The notes beneath the pieces are model-generated. The model searched no databases. It was not told the DNA's origin and saw only the letters and a list, made by a program, of their open reading frames with translations. Positions 54,990-64,000 of a stretch of DNA of 64,000 nt are shown in pieces. The position numbers and the translations under genes are program-made. Origin of the DNA: Vicia villosa (Eukaryota; Streptophyta; Magnoliopsida; Fabales; Fabaceae); assembly GCF_029867415.1 (NCBI RefSeq), contig NC_081185.1, positions 130,581,848 to 130,645,847 on the forward strand, given 5' to 3'. How positions within the stretch are numbered: position 1 is the stretch's first letter; each line of letters begins with the position of its first letter.

Positions 54990-55003
54990 AAGTGGGGGAG
55001 AGT
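54990..55003 (+). promoter_or_regulatory. Polypurine tract of element R
   Basis: aagtgggggagagt directly before the LTR TG. Confidence 0.88.
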
Positions 55004-57843
55004 TGTAACACCCCGAATCTAATTAATTATTTAATTAGATTAATCGAGGATTTATTCATTGGAATTAGTTGAAGTCGAGGTTTATCGGTATTATTCTACA
55101 AACGTAATGGATTAATATGTTGATTTGAGCAGTTAAGTTTATGGTCGGATTAATTAGTCGGAGAAATACAATTGTGAGTTAGTATTGTTAAAGTTATGGA
55201 TCGATGGTAAATGTGGAATATTATTGGAAATAATATTCGGTTATGTTGTGTGGTTAATTATTTATGTGTGTTATCTGACTTAATTATGTAATTAGAGCAA
55301 TATTATAAATTGGGCCTAAGTGGAAAGAATATAACACAATGGATGGGTTAAGCCCATTAGTGAAAAGAAGGATAGTAAGAGTTAGGGTTTTAGAGATTAA
55401 ACCTCATAACTCATTTGGTGGAAAAGAAGAGAAAGAAGAGAAAGAAGAGAAAGAAGAGAAAGAAGAGAAAGAAGAGAAAGAAGAGAGGAAGAGAAGAAAG
55501 TTATGGCATGAAGAGAGGGATGACTCCATTGAAGAGGACGCTTTTGCTAAGGTAAGGGTGTGATTCTTACTCTCTAAGGGTTGGCATGATGATGTATATG
55601 GTGGGTTAGATTGTATGTTATTCTCCATGGAAGTTGTGTGTAGAGATGTTAGGGTTTATGAACAAATGTGTAAATTCATGATTTGAAATGTGTTTTAATT
55701 GATGTTTGATGATTGTTATGATGTTAGAAGATCCATAATATGTGTTGTATTTGTGTTTATAACATGTATTCTATTGTTGTTCATGATGTTTGGTGTTTTC
55801 AGCTTGATTTGGGTTGAGTTTAGGGGTTTTGGAATGAAATTCGCATGCTGTTTTCTGAGATTTGGGATTTTCTGAAATCGCCAGTTCGCGCCGCAAACTA
55901 CTGTTCGAGCCGCGAACTGCCTGGCAGAAACTCAGGAAAAATTTGATTCACTCAGTTCGCGCCGCGAACTTTGTTGGCGCCGCGAACCCTGTTTTACAGA
56001 ACTTTTTCCAAACTTTAAAATGATGTAACTTTTGATCCGTAACTCTGTTTTAGGCGCCGTTCGAAGCGTTAGAAAGCTAACGCAATGAACTAAACCATGA
56101 TGCAATAAAATGATCCATATGATATAGTTTCCTATCATATTTATTAGGATTAAGTGATGAACTATGTTGTGTTAACATATGAGGTATACTCTTTGCGACG
56201 AATTGACATAATTGTGTTGTAGTATAACTTGATGTATGTCTTCTTATGATGATACAATGTTATTGAGATGATGATAAGTAACTTCCTTATGATGAATGAG
56301 ATAATGATGTATGTGATGATATTCATGATTAATAAAGATGTTGTATGCTATATGCGATTAATTGTGCGTATTTGATATGTATGAGTCGACGATGATGCCA
56401 TGCGATGACTTAACAATATATATGAAATTGAATATAACTTATTATGATGATTAATTGAATTAAGGAATATAATGAATTGTTATTGTTGTAACATGATGAA
56501 TCGTTGTAGTTGTTGTAACATGTTGATGTTTGTTGTTGTTGTGCAATATAATGAATTGTTGTTGTTGTAACATGATGAATCGTTGTAGTTGTTGTAACAT
56601 GTTGATGTTTGTTGTTGTTGTGCAATATGTTGAATTGTTATTGTTGCTATAACATGATGAATTTGTCATTGTTGTTGTAGACCCTATGGTCACTATTGAT
56701 AATTTGTATTATGTTGATAAGAATGAAGTTGAATAGATGTTGTATGTTGATATGATGTGATGATGTGATTGAGATGTGGTAAAATACTATGATACGGTTA
56801 TTGCCATAGAACCTTGGCATTGAGTTGATGTTGTTTAGTTGATATGGTTATGTTGTTTAAGTTGATTATGTCGTTTAAGTTGATTAAGTGGTTTAAGTTG
56901 TGTTTGTGGATGTGCATCATTTGAGTCGCATCCATTGCATTGTTTAAGACGGCCCTTGTGGCAAATGTTTGAGACGGCCCTTGTGGCAAATGTTTAAGAC
57001 GGCCCTTGTGGCAAATGTTTGAGACGACCCTTGTGGCAAATGTTTGAGACGGCCACAATGTGGCAAATGTTTGAGACGGCCCAATGGCAAACTGTTTGAG
57101 ACGGGAGTTTTACTCCAATGGTACCACATGCATATGCATAAGTTTGAGTCACATTCGAGTCGCATTTGAATTGCATTTGAATTGTGTTTGGATTGTTGAG
57201 ATGATGAGGTGTTTGTTGTGACGTGATAATGATATGTTTGTTGTGACGTATTTGATATCATACTTGTATATTTGAATATGTGATTAATGACATCGTTGCC
57301 GTTTTGAAAGTTGTATTATATTGATAAGTTGTTTTGCGGTGAAACTTGTTGCAAGATGTTATGTGATGCGAAGTGGTAAAATTATGTATGATCTATATCT
57401 CCTATATTATTTATCATGCATTCCTTTATATTGTAAGATATCTCACCCCTTTGCTGATATTTCCCCTACCATGGGAAATGGGCAGATACTCAAGATTAGT
57501 CGTGGAAGTCCGAGGTTATTTATGTGAAGTCTTTATGTTGCTTTATGGCAAGTCGAGTTGGTGTCCATTGCTCTGATACGTAGCACTCGGGGGGATTAGT
57601 CGTTATTATATGATTATTGTATTCCATGATGACTTTTGTGTTAAGTTGAATTGAAAGGTGTTTATAAGTTCAAGTTGTAAGTGGTGAATGAAGTTTTGTT
57701 CCGAATGCTATGTATCTTTAATAAATGCAATATAAGTATGTTTGTTGGTTTAAGTCGAATTGTGACATCCCATCGTTTGATGAATAATTTTAAATGCACT
57801 CTGATTTTCGCTTATAATTGCGGGGTAGATTTGGGGTGTTACA
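55004..57843 (+). repeat. 3' LTR of element R (2840 bp)
   Basis: Same layout as the 5' LTR. The (gaagagaaa)n run is longer (55421-55497), a 7-bp tatgggt segment near 55343 is absent, one 18-bp unit is absent near 56868, and the 25-bp array differs (56942-57105). Confidence 0.93.
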
Positions 57844-58031
57844 AAGTCCACCCTTTTACAATACTAGGTAGTCGGGGACGTTTGTGAAGAAGCCCCTCTA
57901 CTTGAATTTCTTGTACCTATGGAGTAGATATTAACCTTCCAACAACTAATTCGACGGAGAAACCTCGAACGCCCGCCTGGGAAGCTCCCCACCATAAGGT
58001 GTTCCATTCAATACATCAGAGGTAGAAGCTC
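57844..58031 (-). other. Q remnant beyond R
   Basis: Right-hand flank of R, continuing the Q target sequence after the second aagtc. Short minus-strand open pieces only; no domain identified. Confidence 0.4.
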
Positions 58032-58460
58032 CAAAAATCCAACAAATTCACCTAAAAATAGTCTCGTCCATTAGTTAAGTTTTAAAAGATATAAACCTTG
58101 GTCAGTTGTGATTGAAAACTCTTAGCAATGGGAGTCGCTTTTAGTGAAGCGATTTTCCTTGCAATTGAAGACCTGTAGCACTTGGGAGGTTACGAGTTTG
58201 GAAATATGTGTTTTGTAAAATATTTTTCTTACTTGCGTGCCATAAAAACCATTTTCAATTGAGATTGAAGACTCTTTGCATCAGTGGATTGCTTTCGGTA
58301 AAGCGAGTAACCTTACAATTGAAGGATCCTACTATTTGGGAGATTGAGAGGTTGTAAATCCATATTTAATAAAAGATAATAATTAAAACAAAGTCATTAT
58401 TGGGTAAGTCATGGAATTTCTCCCATCTAGGGGTATATGATTCAAAATAAAAAATTATTT
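58032..58460. repeat. 429-bp direct repeat, copy 1 (left flank of CACTA element)
   Basis: Almost identical to 62026-62454 at an offset of 3994, with a few substitutions. It ends where the CACTA terminus begins. Non-coding; contains two related sub-blocks (gattgaaaactctta / gattgaagactcttt). Confidence 0.9.
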
Positions 58461-58461
58461 T

Positions 58462-58474
58462 CACTACAAGAAAA
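58462..58474 (+). repeat. CACTA terminal inverted repeat
   Basis: cactacaagaaaa. Since the transposase exons run toward it on the minus strand, it is the element's 3' end. Confidence 0.9.
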
Positions 58475-58670
58475 TTGACTTTCGGTGACATTCAAAAAGT
58501 GTCACTAAAAGTCAATAATCTGTAGGTAAATGTCTATTGGACTTTGAGTGACACCCACACTTGGCGTCAACTTTAAGGGGGGTGTAGTGTGACACCAAAT
58601 TAAATGTCACAATAACTTTTAGCTACGGTTAAGTTTTTTCCTACAGTGTCATTATATACTATGCTAGTAT
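58475..58670 (+). repeat. CACTA subterminal motif array
   Basis: Repeated gtgacat, gtgtcact, gtgacacc and tgtcac motifs in both orientations over about 200 bp, the usual arrangement beside a CACTA terminus. Confidence 0.65.
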
Positions 58671-59452
58671 TAGAAATAATAGAAACTCTATCTACGGATT
58701 GTTTTCTTTTAGCTGTCACTAGAACTTCAAATAATATAATTTTTATTATATAAAAATATAATAAATTTATAAATTCAATTTTTAATATAATTGAGAAATA
58801 TTACTATTTAAATAAAAGTTACTCATTTAAAATATTTTCCATTACATTTTGAACCATGACAAAGCTAAATAACTAAAATTAAACTATTATACCATTTTCT
58901 ATTAAATAAATTCAAATAGTTCAATATAAAAAGATTGATTTCATATTATATTGATAAAAACTAATTACAAAATAAATCATATCCTTAACATCTTAGTATA
59001 TATCCAACTCCATATTATTATTTTCTATATTTGAATTTTCACATAAAATAAAATAAAAATCCTTTTTTTTATATTTGTATGTTGATGTATCCATAACTTT
59101 GAATGTCCTGCTATCTTCACTTCTATGTATCTGCATCTAAATTTTTCCTGAAATAATAAATAAATAATGATCAATATGCAAACAAAACTAAATAAACTAT
59201 GCATAACAATATCACACACCTTCTACAGAAGGATACAACTCAGTTTATATTCAAATTCAAGCTATTGACATAATGCTTTTTCAAATACTTCTTTGTCAGG
59301 TACTTCAAAAAGGTGATTAATTATGATTTCATAAAGTACAACATCTAAGAATTGGGCCGGGGGAGGATGCAGAACCAATTCTTAAGCAGTTACATGCGTG
59401 AACCGTGTTCACACAATCAACGGCTGAAAAACAGGAAATCTGGGTGACTGAC
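58671..59452. other. CACTA non-coding interior
   Basis: Very AT-rich to about 59330, then more balanced composition up to the possible captured exon. No ORF with recognisable content. Confidence 0.5.
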
Positions 59453-59646
59453 CTGAAGCAGTCTTAACCATTTATCAGCATTCTGTAAAAGAGAGTTGGA
59501 TAATTGGCGCTCGTATCCACCACTTGGAGTCCACAGGGGTCCCTTGAACTTGTATGAGGCGAGACCAAAAACAGGTAAAGATATGTTTGGGACACCATCC
59601 ATCTCAGTTGGATGTGATGGTACAGGAGGCTGCACTCTTTGTGAAC
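59453..59646 (-). pseudogene. Possible captured host exon inside the CACTA element
   Basis: A 194-bp minus-strand segment is bounded by a good acceptor (ctttttcag, 59647-59655) and donor (cag/gtcag at 59453/59452) and is open throughout. It reads ...VQPPVPSHPTEMDGVPNIS... to ...DKWLRLLQ. Codon use and GC content are higher than the surrounding AT-rich sequence. It lies downstream of the transposase stop codon, so it is not part of the known transposase. I cannot identify the parent gene. It could instead be a chance ORF. Confidence 0.4.
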
Positions 59647-59653
59647 CTGAAAA

Positions 59654-60230
59654 AGGAGAATAATATTTGTTCCATTAAGGCAATTGAAGCAAAATATGAA
59701 TTAGACAACTGGTTATCATCACATACACTTGTAGCATATTGCAATGATTTAACCATGGAAATAAATTAAGCACTTATAGCTGGCAGTGTAAGCTTAAATA
59801 GAAACATTAGCCAATGAAGACAACAAGTCTTTATGGTAGATGAGAACGAACAGTCAACACCAGGGGTATTGGAAAATGAAATTCGGATTTTCATAATTGT
59901 AAACATATGGGGAAAAAACATCACGATTTACAAAACTTTTGATAACATTTATGATTCAAAATTAAAAAGAGGTCATCTTGGCCAATAACTTGCTAACGAA
60001 AGCAAAGATGACATTGTGGCATTAAGGTACATTACATGAATGAAAGTATAATAACAGTACGGCACAAAATTTCTATAAAATTTATGATGCAAAATGTCAA
60101 AATAATAATATAATAATATGGATACATAACAGATAACATGAAAGGATATTAAATTGTTCTGCCTGACAACAAAACCAAATAGTCAAAGTTCATTCAGATA
60201 AGCAAACATACCTTCCCTCCTATTTTCAAA
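59654..60230. other. CACTA spacer
   Basis: AT-rich sequence between the candidate exon and the transposase stop codon. Nothing recognised. Confidence 0.5.
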
Positions 60231-61537
60231 TTAATATGAGAGGTCTTCTTCACTCTCACCCTCTGTATCTTCATTTTCATTGTCATTTTGGGGAATGTCC
60301 TCTATATTAATTATAACTTCAATGATATCATCACTATCATCAGCTTCTGGTCTAATCAAATCATTATCATTTATCTCTTCCAAGACTTGCTCATGCCCTT
60401 TATCTATGTCATTGGATTGAGCATCACCCAAATCATATACATCTCTAACTTTAGCGTGCACAACGACTAACCAATCATTTTGTGTTTTATTCTCCACATA
60501 GAATACTTTCTTAGCTTGAGAAGCAAAAATAAATGGTTCATCACATATATCATTTCCTGTATGTTGCAAGTAATTAAAATTTACTAATGTCAAACCCAAA
60601 TCATCAATATTGCATCCCTTATTTATGTCAACCCAATCACACTTGAAAAGTACAATTTTATATTTTCCTGCATAGTCCAACTGAATTATATCTATCAATG
60701 CACCATAGTAGTTTATTTCTCCTTCCTTAGGGTGTTTGTCTCGTGTACTGGCATAACTTTTGGTCTTAACAGTAACACAAATTCCACTATTTTGAGTCTT
60801 TAAGCACCTTTCCCACTTCTTTGTATGAAATCTAACCCCATTAACAATATAGCCACTATAGTTTCTCACTACTTCTAATGGCCCCCGTGCTAACCATTTG
60901 ATTTCATCTGTGACCATAGTACTTCCTTGTTCTTCTAATCGTGCTACCTAATACAATTAATGTTAAAATGATCATGAAAAACAATAAAATATTGATAATG
61001 GAAAAAACTTCGGAAAACTTACTCTTTCGCGAAACCAATCAGAAAAAGTTCGACTATGAATTTTTTCAATATCATATGGTGATAGCCGACGATTTCGATT
61101 ACGTCTCTTGATAAAGTCAATGTGTTCTCTAAGAAAAATACCAAACTAAAATTAGAGACATTAAACTTCAAAAAGAGTATAACACAAAACATTTTTACCT
61201 TTGAAAGGGGTCAACATTAGTGTTGTTGAAAAGCACATATCTATGTGCTTGTAGCAATGTTTTTTTATCAAGAGAAACTCGAGAAACTCTTTTCCTTTTC
61301 TTCACTTTGAACCCAACAAGATTTTTTCTCCCCAATGGTCTACCTCTAGGATTAAACACATTGGCATTTTCTACAAAAGAGGAGTCATCATTTCGACTAG
61401 GTCGACTAAACCGTGTTTCCACCGTAGAGGGATATCGTGAACAAAATATCAAGCATTCGTTAGCTAAATAACCCTCTGCAATAGAACCTTCTGGGTGTGC
61501 TCGATTACGAACAAATGACTTTAGAGTAAAAAGGAAC
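60231..61537 (-). CDS. CACTA transposase C-terminal exons (DUF4216 region), partial
   Basis: Three minus-strand exons join in phase with GT-AG introns: 61537-61199 (RNRAHPEGSIAEGYLANEC, RPLGRK, AHRYVLFNN), 61128-61023 (FIKRRNRNRRLSPYDIEKIH) and 60947-60231 (ARGPLEVVRNYSGYIVNGVR, YASTRDK, VLFKCDWVD, LVNFNYL, QAKKVFYVENK), ending TAA after an acidic tail. This matches the C-terminal part of plant TNP2/TNPD-type CACTA transposases, ending in DUF4216. About 387 codons are free of stops. The upstream exons with the catalytic transposase domain are not in the window; sequence before 61537 turns AT-rich and then into the duplicated flank. The protein, if made, would act in the nucleus. Confidence 0.85.
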
Positions 61538-61548
61538 CTACAAAAATT

Positions 61549-61632
61549 ATTTATAAAAATATAACTCTCATTGTTTGTTAGCTTTTAGTTTTACAATTAT
61601 GCACACAAATAAACAAATCATGTTATACACAC
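61549..61632. repeat. Intron segment repeated at 62451-62536
   Basis: About 84 bp starting ttataaaaatataactctc recurs directly after the second flank copy. A further partial copy (acacaaataaacaaatcatg) follows at about 61650-61670. Confidence 0.8.
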
Positions 61633-62025
61633 CTAAACTGACAATTACGCACACAAATAAACAAATCATGATTATGCAGAATCAATAGACAAAATCATGT
61701 AAAAGCTTTTCAATAACAAGCCCGGCTCACTGAGACAGGTCTGGGGTTACAACAAAATCTAGTCCAACACATAGTAATATACTCTTCCACCATGCACAAA
61801 CTTGTTTAAGAGTGAGTTTGATAAAAATTGAGTAAAGTGGTAAATAATTGAATTTGTAAATAATAAATTGAGTAAAATAAAACATTATATGATTCATTTC
61901 ATCTCATTCTGCTCCTGTAGTACATCAATCTAAATATAACCTAACTCTCATCATATATCTTTTTTTAACGAGCAAAATAAAAATAAATTCAAACAAGATA
62001 CAAGACTTAAACAAAGAGCTCCAGT
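61633..62025. other. Unassigned AT-rich sequence
   Basis: No ORF or domain. A stretch near 61720-61760 (ctgagacaggtctggggttac) has higher GC but is not recognised. Confidence 0.5.
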
Positions 62026-62454
62026 CAAAAATCCAACAAATTCACCTAAAAATAGTCTCGTCCATTAGTTAAGTTTTAAAAGATATAAACCTTGGTCAGT
62101 TGTGATTGAAAACTCTTAGCAATGGGAGTCGCTTTTAGTGAAGCGATTTTCCTTGCAATTGAAGACCTGTAGCAATTGGGAGGTTACGAGGTTGGAAATA
62201 TGTGTTTTGTAAAATATTTTTCTTACTTACGTGCCATAAAAACCATTTTCAATTGAGATTGAAGACTCTTTGCATCAGTGGATTGCTTTCGGTAAAGCGA
62301 GTAACCTTCCAATTGAAGGATCCTACTATTTGGGAGATATAGAGGTTGTAAATCCATATTTTATAAAAGATAATAATTAAAACAAAGTCATTATTGGGTA
62401 AGTCATGGAATTTCTCCCATCTAGGGGTATATGATTCAAAATAAAAAATTATTT
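62026..62454. repeat. 429-bp direct repeat, copy 2
   Basis: Copy of 58032-58460. It is joined at aaaattattt to a copy of the CACTA intron segment (62451-62536) instead of to the CACTA terminus. Confidence 0.9.
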
Positions 62455-62536
62455 ATAAAAATATAACTCTCATTGTTTGTTAGCTTTTAGTTTTACAATT
62501 ATGCACACAAATAAACAAATCATGTTATACACACCC

Positions 62537-64000
62537 TAGTTATTGTTACAAATTTAGCGCACTTTATTCACAAATATAATCACTTTGTTTTTGTACAAAA
62601 TTAACATAATCATTGAGGTATGGTACAAAGAGGAATGTTCTCAGCGATCAATTATGAACAAAATAGTTGGAAGAATCAACAAAAAGGAATGAAAACAAGA
62701 TAAGAAATCAACTGAAATGAAATTTCTACAATTTAATTTCATGATCAAGATCAAATAGAAAATTGATGGAAATGAAAACCATAGAATTCGTAACAAAAAT
62801 TCAAAAATGCAAACTAACTTTTGAACAAAAATGAAGAACACTCAATGATGTAAACTGAAACCATATTTGAGAGTCAAACAAATTGGCGCCCCGCTAAGTT
62901 TTAATAGGAGACGCAGTTACAACACGAGAGTTACCTATTTATTTATTTATTTATTTTATTTTTTACTTACTTAATTAATTAGTATTTAAGCATTTTAAAT
63001 AATTATTTATTTAATTACAAAATATTTAACCAATATTTTAAATTATAACAAATTATTAATTAACCATAAATAAAGTAAAATATTAATGGAATATAACTTA
63101 AAACGGATTAAAAACAATGAAATAATTTATTTCATCATCAACGACAAAATGCATAACACTGACCACCGATTTCTAACAAGTTGAGAGAAGAGAGTTGACA
63201 ACAGCGATTTATAAGGTTCAGTCTAAATAAAGTAATATACCCCTTTCTTCAAGAATTGATTTTGAAGTATCCAATATTTTTTAGTTTTTAGAAGGTTACC
63301 AGTAGACTCATTCGTCCGCACGAGTAAGACCATTATAAAAAATAAGTTAAATGATTTTTGTTGGTAAATGTTTAAAAAAAACAATTACTTATGGTGTAAG
63401 TTAAATGACATAAATTAAAAATGAATTTAAAGTTGATTCTATGCATATGTTGTGCATAGATTAGTTTAGGAATAAAGGGTCATGGTAAAGATTCTTCACT
63501 GAATAGTAAAGTAATACCATTATAATAGCATTGAAATTGCTCGAAGGAAATAGTGATAGAACAATAGTTATGCATAATAAAACCACATGAAGAGAGTGTT
63601 GAAATTTAAAATAAATAGTCATAAACAAAATATTAAAGAAAACCAACATTATGAAAGATTTCTTTAAAGACCAAATTAATTGTTTGGGATAATGAAATTT
63701 TGTTTTTGTCCTAAATTAAGATTTTCAAACAATTCTTATTCTTGACTTTTGATATAACCACATAAAGTTGACTATGACTGAAGACATCTTTAGAAAAATA
63801 TAAACCAACAAAGTCTAAAATCTAATGATTAACTTTGGGATTTGTTTATTGTCAATGCAAATGAAACAATAAAGGAGAATTGTCTTCTAATAAGTTTGAA
63901 TGGTCAAGGAGATTGAAAAAGAGATAAAGTTATTCTGGGAATGTGAAGTATTTCTAATTTAGGTACCTGGAAAAAAATTTAAAAAGTAAATCATTTAATT
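62537..64000. other. AT-rich terminal region, nothing recognised
   Basis: Very AT-rich (notably 62935-63120). ORFs of about 60 codons on the minus strand (62641-62841, 63461-63649) have low-complexity hydrophobic composition and no domain. A short GC-richer segment at 62883-62930 (ttggcgccccgct) is not followed by any retroelement feature. Confidence 0.5.

Larger units (their letters stand above)
52888..55003 (+). other. R internal region, non-coding
   Basis: PBS at 52892-52904. A second purine tract (ctaagtgggggagaag) at about 53026-53041 matches the true tract at 54990-55003. Between them is sequence of ordinary composition without long frames, tandem repeats or recognisable domains. Confidence 0.85.
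50075..57843 (+). mobile_element. Element R: non-coding Tekay-type large retrotransposon derivative (LARD)
   Basis: TSD aagtc at 50070-50074 and 57844-57848. LTRs 50075-52887 and 55004-57843 start TGTAACACCCCG and end GGTGTTACA. The PBS tggtatcagagcc is at 52892-52904 and the polypurine tract aagtgggggagagt at 54990-55003, preceded by tttcgaggacgaaaat, a hallmark of Tekay chromoviruses. The 2116-bp internal region has no ORF over 60 codons. By eye about 20 substitutions separate the LTRs, besides repeat-length changes, so the insertion is fairly recent and must have been mobilised in trans. Confidence 0.93.
58462..61548 (-). mobile_element. Element S: CACTA (En/Spm-type) transposon, one end and transposase 3' exons
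   Basis: The terminus CACTACAAGAAAA at 58462-58474 is the classic CACTA inverted repeat. The next 200 bp hold many gtgacac/gtgtcac motifs, as in the subterminal regions bound by the CACTA accessory protein. Transposase exons lie on the minus strand at 60231-61537. The opposite terminus is not found in the window and the catalytic transposase core is absent, so the element is truncated or rearranged near 61548. It encodes cut-and-paste transposition functions. Confidence 0.85.

Noticed and set aside
62883..62930. Possible gypsy primer site (ttggcgcc) near the right end
   Set aside because: Only seven bases match, no LTR end precedes it and no internal sequence follows.

Overview
This is plant nuclear DNA made almost entirely of transposable elements. 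I see no intact host gene, no rRNA gene, no convincing tRNA gene and no CRISPR array. The mix points to a legume, probably one with a large genome such as the pea/vetch/clover group: SIRE/Maximus-type Ty1/copia elements, Ogre/Tat-type, Athila-type and Tekay-type Ty3/gypsy elements, an L1-type LINE and a CACTA transposon. The taxon is an inference from element families. A run of exactly 100 N (35714-35813) marks an assembly gap of unknown true size. Elements are lettered A-S below.

Region 1-30839 is a nested stack. The outermost member is an old SIRE-type element, B. Its 5' LTR end and gag lie at 2313-3295 and 10252-10965. Its reverse transcriptase lies at 22508-23344 and 27508-28333, and its 3' region and LTR run to 30839. 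Element A (end at 1-2312) sits in B's 5' LTR. Element C (3296-10251; 907-bp LTRs, TSD ccttg) sits in B's gag. A young SIRE-type element D lies between B's gag and RT; it has a tandem, shared-LTR structure (3' region-LTR-gag/pol-3' region-LTR, 10966-22507). A gypsy-type solo LTR, E (TSD agatc), lies in B's RT and itself carries an L1 LINE fragment, F (16-bp TSD). B in turn lies in an older copia remnant, G (30840-31225).

Region 31226-45491 holds gypsy material. It contains an Ogre/Tat-like 3' end and LTR (H) split by a reversed SIRE solo LTR (I), then the gap, then the 3' part of an Ogre-like element with a 3.3-kb LTR (J). Next comes a reverse-strand Athila-like derivative (K) with PBS and LTR but no gag-pol, carrying one 215-codon ORF of unknown function. 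K is followed by two LTR fragments (L, M).

Region 45492-50074 is a decayed Tat-type gag/protease (N) interrupted by a copia-like LTR (O) and a copia solo LTR (P, TSD cctct), then a degenerate reverse-strand coding remnant (Q). Region 50075-57843 is a complete but non-coding Tekay-type large retrotransposon derivative (R, TSD aagtc). From 58462 a CACTA element (S) carries three in-phase reverse-strand exons for the transposase C-terminus and a possible captured host exon. Its flank is duplicated at 62026. The final 1.5 kb is AT-rich with nothing recognisable.

Most interesting leads: the K ORF; a promoter-ORF-poly(A)-like cassette in the 3' region of the SIRE elements B and D; the chimeric tandem structure of D; and the CACTA exons with the duplicated flank.
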